This document shows, piece after piece, positions 31,807-43,615 of a stretch of 64,000 bases of DNA. The position numbers were made by a program, and so were the translations under genes. How positions within the stretch are numbered: position 1 is the first letter of the stretch; each line of letters opens with the position of its first letter. The stretch lies in contig OY759261.1 in NCBI GenBank assembly GCA_963662155.1, positions 64,771,917-64,835,916 of the forward strand. Direction: 5' to 3'. The notes beneath the pieces were generated by a model. The model saw nothing but the letters and a program-made list of their open reading frames with translations, made no database searches and was not told the DNA's origin. This DNA comes from Lamellibrachia columna (taxonomy: Eukaryota > Annelida > Polychaeta > Sabellida > Siboglinidae).

Positions 31807-34800
31807 TTGTATGTGACACGCTGTGACAGGCTAAACTTGTCTCGTATTGGCAAGCTGTCGATGGCACGAATCAAAGGTTTACATAGATGCATCTTGCTGA
31901 TCTGGTGATGATAAAAGACATACATCTAAGTTAAAAAAATCATGATGTCTTTAAATAATAAAATAAACATTTATTTAATTTGACTTCTGTAAATAAATTT
32001 TCTTAATTAAATTGTTTTTTTTTCTGGTGTAAATAAGTTTCAATGCATCAGAATTTCTAAAACGGAATCAAGTTTTAACATGCAACTGTTATTATGTGAT
32101 AACAAAACATTACTTTTTTGCTATGTTATTAGTGTAGTAGTGAAAGACAAATAAGTTGAATAGCCGTACCTTGAAGTAAATCTTAAAGAGATGGTTGACA
32201 AGATTCAACATGCCCCATTTCTTTGAAAATTCCACAGAAGCTCGACTGAAAAACAGACATTACACTACACTGAGCCACTTAGAGAATTTTCGGCAAGTAG
32301 ACCCTATGTACAAGGCTACTACATGCAACAAGTTTCGTGCGTGCGTGCGTGCGTGCATGCATGCATGCATGCGCATAAGACATGTGAAAAGCTTTTAAAT
32401 TGTAGATGCAAAATGGCAGCTGCAGTAAACCAAACAACAACCAGCTTGAATGCTCAAAATAATTTCACTTTCACAAAAATGTAACTGAAAAACCAATAGT
32501 TAATTTTATATGCAATAACTGTATGACACTGAGATGTTTTTTTACATTAAATTAGTACACTTTAACAATGAATTATTATATCAGAAGGTTACTAATCACA
32601 TTGTTAATACAACTGTTTCATTTTTGTATACGAGATGTCAACATTTGCTAATGGAAAAGAAAAAACCTTCTCCTGCAGTCAACCTTCAACATAACACTTT
32701 TTGTTTTTATCAGTCGCCATGTTGATTTTCCATTCTCCTCCGTATTGAACACATGCACAAGAAAATTTTAAATCACTTACAACAAATAGATAGATTTTTT
32801 TCATATTTATTAATTAAACAAAATCGGGACCAATGAAGGAATCCGTATTTCCACCCGAAAGCAGTAATATTGACACTTACATAATATGGACACGAGTTGG
32901 AAAGTGAGATTGGGACTGACCTGTCACTAGCACACGCCCGGAAACAATACATGAGTACTTCTGCAGCCTTCTCCAGCGTGTCTCCCGTCTTTCCCTGCCC
33001 AGTCCTCCGTAACTGAAGGTCCGCCTGGGAACATAACCAAGTTAACAAGAGTCTTATGACAGCAGGTACACTGCAGTGCGGCTTTGAACAGTTCTAAGGG
33101 GCCATTAAAAAAATTATTTTACAACAGTTTATCGGAAATTTGACATCCCCAACGCTGGACCAGCCCACAGTGTCAATGTAAAGCCAGAAATGTTTTATGG
33201 GACATTGCGACATTGAATTATTAGCATTTGTAACATATCAAAATCCTCAATCTAAAGGGAGTGTACATTGATTTTTATAAATTAACCTATACGGAGGTGA
33301 TTGAGGGTTTCGTATAATTAACACGCACAAATTCTCTGAATATTTCGATCTCAAAGTAGATATAAATTTACAGTGTTATGTAACTTTTATTGCCGTCAGA
33401 AAAATGTATCAAACTGAATTCGTCAGAACAATAAATCACCCGGTGAGAAATTAATTTGTGTAAACTAGCATGCTTTATTTTATTTAAGAATTGAATGATC
33501 ACGATAGTAACACAACGACTACCCCCCCATGATCAATGGACCAGTCCACAGCGTCAATGTAAAGCCAGAATGCATGTGCTGCGTGAAAGGACCTGAATTG
33601 TGATGATGTTATTAGTGCACTGCAAGTAGCGTGTCCAATAATTACTTGTGCAGAAGTTGTGAATTTCGCTTCCATCATTCGAATTCGTTTGTCAGTGATT
33701 GCTTGTGAAGTGAAATATGTTGTCTAATCCGGAAAATTATCAACATTTTAAAGCAGTAATTCGAGGAGGGAGTCTACCGGGGTAAATGAAAATGAGTACG
33801 TTTTGGTAAAGAATTAGGTAACTGTCGACAATTGTGAATGATCAGTAATATCTGCACCACTCACCCGGTTGGCAAGTAGTCGCAGGTCAAGGGTCATCGT
33901 AAACAGAATCGGCAGTCCCCAATTCTCGTCTTTCTGTGACTGTAAGATGCGGGTGTAAACTGTGCTTGAAATTAAGGAATTTCACAACTTCTGCACAATA
34001 CTGTGCTCTCAAAAACAGACTAGTTCACAACTGGTACCAACCAAACTGATTTGATGGTTCCAGATCTGGGTGGTTCAATGCAAGTTTTACCACTTCCACA
34101 TTACAAACAACAACATTTTTTATCTTTTATCCCACATATGTTCTGTCTTCTGTCTGGTTTCCCAAATGCAAGACTCTTCAAGCCTCCCAGAATGTCTATG
34201 GGTACAGGAACAAATGGCAGCAGAAGTTGTCTACTAGATGGTAGAGCCAATCTGATGGCCACAGACACAGGATGTCGAGAACACAAGTGACTTGAACAAG
34301 ATTGCCATCCATGGTACAACACCCAGATGTCAGGTGGACAATGAAGCCATTAGCTATCGAGAGTCCAACAATTTATCATCTATGTGTAACCCGCCCTTCT
34401 GAGATATTTGTAAATTTTGTTTTTAAATACATTCACACTGCTAGCATTAGCACAATCTATAGATAATTTGTTCCGTTTATTGTCCTCTGTGAGAATGAGT
34501 ACTTCCTGGTGTCCAATCTACACTGATCTTTACTTCCTTTACTAAGGTTACCTCATGTCCTCTAGTTCTACTATTTTTCTTGAGTGAAAAAATGTCTATC
34601 AATACTTTCATACCAACTGAATATAAAGGATATTGTACAACCACTGCCTGACAGCAATAGGCCTCCACAAAGTTGCCGTCTGCAATGGCCCAGCAGCATC
34701 TGTAAACATAACATTGATAATTCGCTTTATATCAAACTACAAGACAACTGAGAATCTCTATGACTGTTCGGTCAACAAAAGGCAGCAGGAAAATAACAAT

Positions 34801-37800
34801 TCCGACACACCATCAAGATCCACCTTCACTTATTATTATTTTTTTATTTCTCCTCAGGGTATTTATCCATCTGTTGACGACTTGAAATCGTCAAGTGATT
34901 ACACAGATTGCCTAACCCTTTAGTTTTGATGTGCTGCTGAGTTTGGATTCTTGAGGATCTTGTATGCAAACATACAGTAGTGTATGGCCCCCTCTTTTGG
35001 CTTAAATTCTATTATTTTTTCCACATTTTTTGTTGCCCCACTACATGTTAGCATAGTAAACTAGTGGGTGGACCCCTTGCGAGATCCAAGATATGCCACT
35101 GAACATAATTATAGATACACAGATAAAGCAAAAATGTCATATAATCACAAAACACACATGTATACCTTTATATTTGTATTTTATACACATAGGATTACAA
35201 ATTATTTTAATGCATTACAGAATTTTGTGTATTCACCAAGACAAGTGAGAAACACTAAAGCATCCTGCTACATCGTACCGGAGGTGAGCAGCAACCATCT
35301 CGTCCCAGGGTGCAGTGAACCAGCGCTCACACTGTGACTCCGGCTTCTTCAGTTGGAGATGTCTACTGGCCACGTGCGGATGTCTCAGCGACAACATTTC
35401 CTGCAAGATGAACGTGTCTTGTAGGGTTGTTTATACTGCAATGTCTAGACATGTCATATATATGGAATATTCTTATTATGATCGATACATAATATACGTG
35501 TCTATGTTTCTACATGGTTGCTTCTCCAAAAATGTCACCATTACGTTCAGTATATGACAATGATATTTGTTTATATATGTCACCATTACGTTCAGTATAT
35601 GACAATACTATTTGTTTATAAATGTCACCATTACGTTCAGTATATGACATTGCTATTTGTTTATAAATGTCACCATTACGTTCAGTATATGACAATGCTA
35701 TTTGTTTATAAATGTCACCATTACGTTCAGTATATGACAATGCTATTTGTTTATAAATGTCACCATTACGTTCAGTATATGACAATACTATTTGTTCATA
35801 AATGTCACCATTACGTTCAGTATATATGACAATGCTATTTGTTTATAAATGCTGTGATCATTTTCAAGCAACTCTTATGATATAATCATCATTAGATGGC
35901 AGGGGCAGGTGCTGCTTTCTTGTGTTTACTGTGTGTTGTTGACTTGTTGTCTGCCTCTAAGCAGAAGTTGGTGAGAGGTTAACGGTCCCTCCTCAATTCT
36001 CTTAAAGGTCCCTCCTCAATTCTCTTAAAGGTCCCTCCTCAATTCTCTTAAAGGTCCCTCCTCAATTCTCTTAAAAGTCCCTCCTCAATTATCTTAAAGG
36101 TCCCTCCTCAATTCTCTTAAAGGTCCCTCCTCAATTCTCTTTAAGGTTCCTCCTCAATTATCTTAAAGGTTTCTCCAATTTGATTTTTTGCTAGTCTCAT
36201 TTCATTTGTGCAACTTTTGTATGTAGTTTTTGTAAAATCATCAGACAAACTATTAAATTACACAAGCATTAAGTGAAGTGAAAACCAAAATGCTGAAAAT
36301 TTACGATTTCCACCCTTGGTGAATTTTTTTTAACTTTGTCATGTGATCGGTGAGAGGATGAAAGTCATGTCTATGATTGATCTGCATTAACTTGAACAGT
36401 ATTTACTATTTTGGATATCCACTATTTTGATCCTTACCAAATATAAATGAAATGCTTGATGATTTGAACAAAAATAGGCATTTTTTATTAAACAGACTGC
36501 GCACATTACTTAAACTAGCCACACACTACACGTCTGAACATAAATGAACCGGATTCGCGATGGGCTGAACCATTTGAGGAAGCAGCTCTAACCAAATATA
36601 AATAAATACCATGTTATAAAAGTGGCAATATTTAAATAAACTCTAATAATGGTAACATCAAACTGAGGTGAGCAGGTAAGTCACAATAAGTCATAAAAAT
36701 TATAAAGCAAATGCTTGGTGATTTGTTGCTATTTTGTGAATATCTTCTGTATTTCTGGATATATTTTTTATATATGCAAAACATAGCAATGGATTAATCT
36801 GGCTCAAGATTCATGGATGTTTGTACAATTTGAAATACACCTACTGCTGCTGTGGGGCCGTCATTTTCATTGAGTGTATTTTCCACCTGAAACAGAACGT
36901 GTTACATTAGTTGTAAATATGCAACCATGTATGTAATGTTATACTGGTCAAAACGTACCAATTGAAAGCTATTGCAAAATCATTTCCAATCAACTATGCC
37001 TACTTAAAAACACTTATATTAAAACCGTTTTGTCAGAACTGGTCTCAATGTAGTAGGCCTATTTATTGGTTTGAATGTCTCAACAAAAATAGCTTTGTTT
37101 GGGTATTATAGACATGTAAGGCAAAATTTTGGCCGATTTCATGGTTAGATCAGTTTTAGTGTGAAATGTAAATGCTTGATTTGCGATGAGGGTGGGAATA
37201 GTCAAACGTGTAGTTCCATTTGCAATTCCGATGCCATTTGGTATCAGAACTAATAACTTAAGCTTTAAAACTGACACAGCATTTCACATGTACTCTGTGA
37301 CATACCATTTACACATTGGTATCAAGAAAAATGTACTGTTTTATACAAATTGATCAACTGAACTCTCTTTGCAGACTTCAATCTACTTTGATCGTCATCA
37401 ATTCAATTCAAAGTCACACAATTGTATTGATTAATTTAATTCCAATTCAATTAAGATTCACTCCCAGGTCTATGTTTGATTTGTCTGGCTGTTCCAGAAA
37501 AAACACTTGTGAAGCATTTTCAATTAACTAATTATTTCTATAGGAAAATGGACTCATGTGACTACTAGACATTTAACGATTAATTAATGCATCAATACGC
37601 ATACAGCATTGCGATGCATCGCCAAAATATGGACGGAGCTATTTATTTACACAAGTATCTATCTTTCCTGTTATTCAGAGTAACTTAGTTAATCCATGCA
37701 GTTTATCATTTTTCTTGTCAGCCACAGAGCACTGCCAATGCAAGGGAGAAGTCTGCACATGCAAGGGAAACCCCTGGCATTTGAAACATGGATGCCTATT

Positions 37801-40656
37801 GTTTGATTCACATTTAATGACATCAGTATCTCGGGGAATGCTGGGGAAACATCAAAGCAAAGAAGGCGGACGAAGTTGTAAGAATCGTAGTAGAGTTTGA
37901 CTATTTTTGACGGATATTATGTAAATTTATTTCATACTGGCTACACTAAGGAGCCAGACAATCCAACTGACAATATAATGTGCAAATAACATTCTGATTA
38001 CTGTGATTAGGCTTAATGTTTGTCTTATTGTGAATAAAGCATATTCTCTCATTTGTTAATTAACTATTTGTTTCATTTATTGATCTAGTTCCACATTAAT
38101 CCAAAATGGTTACTTTGTAACCATTTACATAGGCTTCCTTTCGCATTTCGAGTGCCAATTTACCCTAAAATACGGCACTATTTTTTTAACAGTCGGTGAG
38201 ACAATCATTATAACTTATACAATTTGTTGTATTGTTACAATTCAGACCATATAATATATATATAAAAATTTATAAATGTATTTGGATTGTTGGCGTGACT
38301 CTCGCATCACATGCTCGTGGAAAAAGCCAAAATACTTAGTATGTAGATAATGTGGCTGAGCTTGTATACCTTTATATCGACCAATGATTGTCAACGCATC
38401 TTAATCTGTTGACATCCATATTTCTGCAATGAAATAATTGCATGATTTGCTGATAAAAGTTATTATAAATGTATTATTTTTGTCTATGCATTAATATTTT
38501 TAAGTTAAAAATTACAAAAAGTAAATTTTGCAAGATGATTTAACAGTGTTATGGTGTCTTTTGCAATAGGTGTCTTTTGCAATACACGAATATGAAATCT
38601 TTCCGAAGAACCCGAGCAATCCTCATTTCAAAATTAACTGCTAGCACATTTTTTTTTAATGTTTGTTATATATGTATTTTTGTAGTTTGTGCAGCAGTAT
38701 TTACTATCAGAAATTATGTTTTATTGGTTTTATTTTTGTTGCATACCTTTTTTACCGATTATATAATTTGTAAATTCTAATATCTGGTGTGAGTTGTGTA
38801 GTGTTTCTAAGGTATGCATTGATAATGAATATTTTATTATGAATACATTTTTTGTGTGTATTTGTATATACCTATGTTTAGTCGCCTTCCAGTGATTACT
38901 GTTAAAAACCAAGTAATCATTTTTTAAAGCTGCAGATACCTTTCACTTTAACATTTGATTATGCATATTTTATGCTTAATATCCGCCACTATTTATGTTT
39001 CATTAATTTTAATTTGCAGTGATCATTTATGCCAACTTGAATATTTTCTTAATTATCGTTATTTTATTTTACACATTATTATTTGACATCTTAGATTTTA
39101 GAAGAATCAGTTTTTGTTTGTGCAAGATTTACTGTTATACATCGTACTTTTGATATTTATAAATTTTATCATCTGATATAATTATTAATTTAATTATTCA
39201 AATGTATTTCGTGTTACGGATAAAGGTATTAAACAGCAACTTGTGTGTACAGACTTCAGCTAGTTTATGATTCATATGGATTAAACTTGGCTGTTACGAT
39301 ACCAATGAATCGAATGATGAACACCTTGGATAACACTGCATGCAGCACTGCTGCAACACCATATTAGACTTCATCTCAGGACAACTGTTGCTTTCTTCAG
39401 TGACAATTCGAGATAGATTCATCGTCAATCAATGAGCGACATCAAAGTGATCAATCCTGGTTTTGACAAATGTGCTGGCGTCTACGTTAGCCATACACAT
39501 AGAAATTATTGCCATACACTCATCTAACATGATAAACAAAATCATGAACTTCATGCTGAGACAGTGTGCTTGTGGAACATTGACACACCACTGCATTTGC
39601 TTGCAAGAAATAAAAAAATATGATGAACGTTGACAGGCATTGACATTGCCTGAGGAAAAGTATATCCATATCGAAATAAATAGTTGCTTTTAAATAACAT
39701 GCTAACCTTTTGATAATTAATACATGGTGAAATATTTACAATTAACTGTAGTATAATTAGCCCTGTATGAGTAGACCAACTTATTACCATGCTACTACTT
39801 CCTGTAAATAGGTCAAGTGTGAAATACAGGTAAACTAATTAGGTAATATAAAGATTACATAGTATTCAAGTTGATAAATTTATATTTTCCATCCATTAAA
39901 ACTGAAATAGGCCCATTACGTATTAAATGACAGCTAAATTAGCCCATTAATCCAAAGATTAAATTCAGGTCAACTAATTAGGTCATATATTATTAACATT
40001 CGTTTCTGGGTCACATACCTTTTATTTCACATCAATATGTTTAATACATTAAAAACTATTGAAATACAGTCCTCAGCATTCCGGGTCACAAGAAATTTAA
40101 GCAAATTGAATAGACAATGCTAATTTTCAGAGATCAAAAAGTGGAATAACTTCGGAAATAATGTAGATATCAAAAAAATTCCCAAAGTGTTATAAACTTC
40201 ATATGACACTGTATCACGTGGAACCATTTAAATGATCGTATGAGCGATTTTTTTTATATCTAGCAAAGTAGGCCAGCAACGGCCAGGCCAAGGTGATTCA
40301 TAAAATAATAACAACTATCCAACTATTCTTGGAGTAAATGAATTCCTAATGTTTTGTATGATACGACGTGGACAACTGCAGCTGCCAGTTCTGCTTGAAC
40401 ATTTACTTCCAATGATTAACCACTAGTTGAAAAACGTTACAATACAGCGTTGCCCGGAATTGCGTGGCGCACGAAGTTGGGACACGCATAATATCGCCCA
40501 TGCCTTTTGACATTAATTTCGTTCTCTTTTTTGTTTTTTGTAACCAATATGCCGGGCATTAAACACTGTAGACCATTTCAATTTCATATTGTCCTAATGC
40601 AGCACATATGTAATACCAACCTGTTGAAAATAACTATTTAAAGTTAAGTGAGCCAT
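31807..40656 (-). CDS. PCID2: PCID2 (PCI domain-containing 2, TREX-2 subunit), N-terminal half in eight exons
   Basis: PCID2 (Thp1 homologue) is part of the nuclear TREX-2 mRNA export complex. Minus-strand exons: 40656-40621 ([12 protein letters not shown], with good Kozak CACCATGG), 36886-36845 ([14 protein letters not shown]), 35400-35279 ([21 protein letters not shown]), 34699-34618 ([18 protein letters not shown]), 33939-33865 ([20 protein letters not shown]), 33024-32921 ([16 protein letters not shown]), 32245-32170 ([19 protein letters not shown]) and 31901-31807 ([20 protein letters not shown]). All have AG/GT borders and the phases agree, giving 210 codons plus two bases. The family is about 400 residues long. 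The exons for the C-terminal PCI and winged-helix half are not recognised in the remaining 31.8 kb. The exon ending at 34618 uses a weak donor (GTTGGT) at the edge of a LINE insertion and codes about two residues fewer than relatives. The coding sequence has no stops. It may be a real gene whose 3' end lies beyond the repeats, or a truncated copy. Confidence 0.92.
32337..32375. repeat. GTGC/ATGC microsatellite
   Basis: (GTGC)n passing into (ATGC)n in a PCID2 intron. Confidence 0.9.
33646..33998. repeat. 18-bp inverted repeat flanking a PCID2 exon
   Basis: TTGTGCAGAAGTTGTGAA at 33646-33663 and its perfect reverse complement at 33981-33998. The exon at 33865-33939 lies between the arms. It could be chance, a MITE trace, or an RNA pairing element around the exon. 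Confidence 0.7.
34345..34612 (-). mobile_element. CR1-like LINE 3' end in PCID2 intron
   Basis: Minus-strand copy of the same 3' end seen at 47.4, 48.1, 59.7 and 63.0 kb: [19 protein letters not shown], then the GTTGGACTCTCGATAGC tail. It begins within a few bases of the PCID2 splice donor at 34617/34618. Confidence 0.85.
35528..35850. repeat. 45-bp minisatellite in PCID2 intron
   Basis: Seven copies of a 45-bp unit with AAATGTCACCATTACGTTCA and GACAATGCTATTTGTTTAT. Being a multiple of three it keeps frames open on both strands; these are not genes. Confidence 0.93.
35983..36170. repeat. 23-bp minisatellite in PCID2 intron
   Basis: About eight copies of AGGTCCCTCCTCAATTCTCT plus TAA, repeated every 23 bp (36007, 36030, 36053). 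Confidence 0.93.
36887..40620. other. First intron of PCID2, AT-rich, no further gene seen
   Basis: 3.7 kb between the exons [12 protein letters not shown] and [11 protein letters not shown] short cysteine-containing frame at 37715-37900 is not recognised. No transposon protein was recognised. Confidence 0.6.
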
Positions 40657-40844
40657 GGTGCCGCCGTTCATACAAATTTGAAGTCTCGCCACCTATTGAC
40701 GTTTTACGGAACCTCCAAATTGATTGCGAGATGCCCCATGTCTTTAAAGAGTGTTGCACCCTGTGATTTCATAGATAATTTTTCTCATAAACAAGTGAAG
40801 GCATTTTCCCTTCAGAAAAATGCAGATGACTCCAGGAAAAAAAT
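40657..40844 (-). promoter_or_regulatory. Short upstream region of PCID2 left by a LINE insertion
   Basis: Sequence directly 5' of the PCID2 start codon. It contains no obvious TATA box. About 190 bp upstream it gives way to a LINE in opposite orientation, so the proximal promoter must lie here or within the LINE. Confidence 0.4.
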
Positions 40845-42955
40845 GCATGTAAGAAAAAGAATGTACTCTACAAGCGTTTCTTAAAGGCAAGAAACGACGC
40901 AGCTGAAGTTAGATATAAAAAAATATAAGAATAAACTTACATCCATTTTTAGATATTGCGAAAAAAAAGTTTATTGAATAAAAAGTCAAAAAGTCATATT
41001 ATCCATCTGAATTTAAGAATAATGGGTCAACTATTTCAGGGAACAAGAAAATTGCTGAGTATTTCAATCAATTCATCTTTAACCCAAACCATACCTAAAT
41101 ACAAGCTTTGTGTCCTATCTAGGTGACAGGGTGGAAGAATCATTATTCTTAAATCCAGTTTCGGAGGAAGAAATCTAAGCTATTGTTTGTAAATGCAAGA
41201 GTCAAAAGGTTATGATGGCATAGACATGTGCTTAGTGAAAAAAATCATTCCGCACATATTAGCTCCATTGAGACATATATGTAACTTGTCATTAGAACAA
41301 GGTGTGTTTCCTGATGACATGAAAATTGCTAAGGTCATTCCTCTATTCAAAGCAGGGGATGACCAAAACTTCTCAAACAATAGACCTATATCCTTGTTAC
41401 CTCAGTTTTCAAAGATCCTAGAAAACATATTCAACAACAGAATAATGGATTTCCTAAATAAAAAGCAGATATTATACTCACGTCAGTATGGTTTTAGAAA
41501 AATATGTCCACATCAATTGCAATTATGGAATTAGTAGGAGATTACAAATGCTATGGATAGAGGAAAGTTTACAATCGGTGATTTATTGATTTAAAGAAAG
41601 CCTTCGATACGGTGGATCACATAATTCTTGTTGATAAACTAGAACATTATGGCATTATGTTTTAATGGTATAAATTCTGATTTTTCCACTAAAACTTGTG
41701 GTGTACCGCAGGGGTCAATTCTAGGGCCAACTCTTTTTATCTTATATATTAATGACCTATGTAAAGCATCTTCACACCTCAAGTCAATACTTTTAGCTGA
41801 TGACACTAGTTTTTATATTGAAGGAAGTGACCTGTCTGAGATGTGCAGAGACGTATCAATAGAGTTAAACAAAATAAACACCTGGTTCAAAGTAAACAAA
41901 CTTTCATTAAATATTTCAAAAACCTATTATATGATATTTAATCTTGTAAATGCTACATGCGATGAAAAAATCAGTATAGATAATGTTGATATTGACAAAG
42001 TACATTGTTCTAAGTTTCTTGGTGTGTATATTGATTGTAAACTCAAATGGTTTGAGCATGTGAATAGCATACGTACAAAAATTGTGAAGAATCTGTCGGT
42101 AATGCGTAGAGTTAAATGGCTACTGAATGAGTCTGCATTGTATACTTTATATTGTTCACTTATACGTCCTTATATCACATACTGTTGTGAAATATGGGGA
42201 AACACATACAAGAATAGGATATAACTTTTGTACACTTTACAAAAACATGCAATGAGAATGTGTGGTCAGTTGGAATATAGAGCTCATTCTAAACCAGCTT
42301 TCGTGAAATTTAATGCCCTTACTATTTTTGACATGATTTACTTTAAATCCATGGTTATAATGTACAAAATCTACAATTTAATGCCAGTGAACATTCTTTC
42401 TCATTTTGAAATGGTTAATACAAGTTATGATTATAATACACACCAAGAAAATAACTTCAAAAACAAATACAGCAGTACAACATTAAAATCTATGTGTCTA
42501 AGGGTCCAAAGATGTGGAATTCCTTAATTAAGGATCTTAAAAATAGCAGTAATATACATGCTTTTAACATAAGCTACAAACATTATTTGGTCAATAAATA
42601 TAACACTTAGTCACATCCTAGTTTGTAACTATTTCAGATACAAATTGTCCATCAACTTTGTTTGTTCTCGGCGAACAGTATGGTAGTATGAAATACCAAT
42701 TTTAATAGTATTAGTTAATGTATGTATTTATGTTTATCATGGTCTTCACATGTTTAATTAATTTAAGTATTTTTTATATAGTGGGAAATGCTTATTATCA
42801 GTATTGTACTTCCTGCATTTCCCTTCAACATTTCTTTAAATCTGCGTATGTATTTACAGATCTTGATAGGTATAGCAGCAAAATAGTGCTGACATGTCAC
42901 TGTTGTATATAATGTTGTATTGTACTGCTTTATGTTGAATAAATTCCAATTCCAA
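40845..42955 (+). mobile_element. 5'-truncated LINE (CR1/jockey-like group)
   Basis: Starts in the linker before RT (YKRFLKARNDAAEVRYKKYK, near 40877) and ends in a 3' tail ATAAATTCCAATTCCAAT at about 42938-42955. Truncated at the 5' end: the endonuclease is absent. It lies head-to-head with PCID2. Confidence 0.85.
41193..42527 (+). pseudogene. LINE reverse transcriptase
   Basis: Three frames follow one another. 41193-41534: GYDGIDMCLVKKIIPHI, FPDDMKIAKVIPLFKAGD, NNRPISLLPQFSKILE. Then a broken segment with DLKKAFDTVDHIILVDKLEH (motif A, near 41591). 41649-42224: TKTCGVPQGSILGPTLFILY (motif B), LLADDTSFY (motif C), LNISKTYYMIF, FLGVYIDCKLKW and RPYITYCCEIWGNTY. 42228-42527 holds the C-terminal part. 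A stop separates the last two and an internal deletion lies between motifs A and B. Catalytic Asp residues are kept, but the frame is not. Confidence 0.85.
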
Positions 42956-43615
42956 TGGTTTTGTCTTGAAAAAGAACCATGTCCATGGCATGCGTATTAT
43001 TATCAAGTGCAGCTTCAGATGGAAGTTTGTGAGGTTCAGTGGGGCTACTTTGTGGTTTGGACTCCACTCGGTCGTTACACAGAAAAGATTATCTTTGATG
43101 CTACTTTTTTTCTGCCATTGTTGCGAAACTTACCCACTTTCATCATCATTATCTCCTGCCAGAATTTTTCTTGATGAAATTACCCCGTAGACTTCCATTT
43201 GCATCTGTGTAATGCATTGGTAAAATATGCCATGGTTTTTCCATTAAAGCATATACCAGGGTATAAATATTGAAGTGTACGCTAGCTTTTATTCTTAAGT
43301 TCTCAATTGTATTGTCTACTTTGTTAGAGCTAATTTGCTCACACACAAAATGGCAACAAGTGATGACATTATACCATGTTAACTTGATTTATTGTACACA
43401 TCAGCAGATGTGATAATTATAATGTCATATATTGCTATATAAAATATGCCATGGTTTTACATTAAAGCATATAGCGGTGTATATATTACTACTGGTAGAT
43501 TTTATTTCTCAGTTGTATTTTCTACTTTGGTGCAGAGCAAACCTAATGACATGTACAGTTACAGATGAAATCCCAGGCCTAGTGCACTTAATGGTTACAT
43601 TCTCATTATTAGGTA
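42956..43615. other. No gene; a diverged direct duplication
   Basis: About 100 bp starting AAATATGCCATGGTTTT (43226) recur at 43442 with substitutions. No coding signal recognised. Confidence 0.55.

Noticed and set aside
35510..35829. Repeat protein frames on both strands
   Set aside because: 45-bp intronic minisatellite.
37715..37900. Cysteine-containing 61-codon frame in PCID2 intron 1
   Set aside because: No recognised domain and no supporting splice or repeat context.
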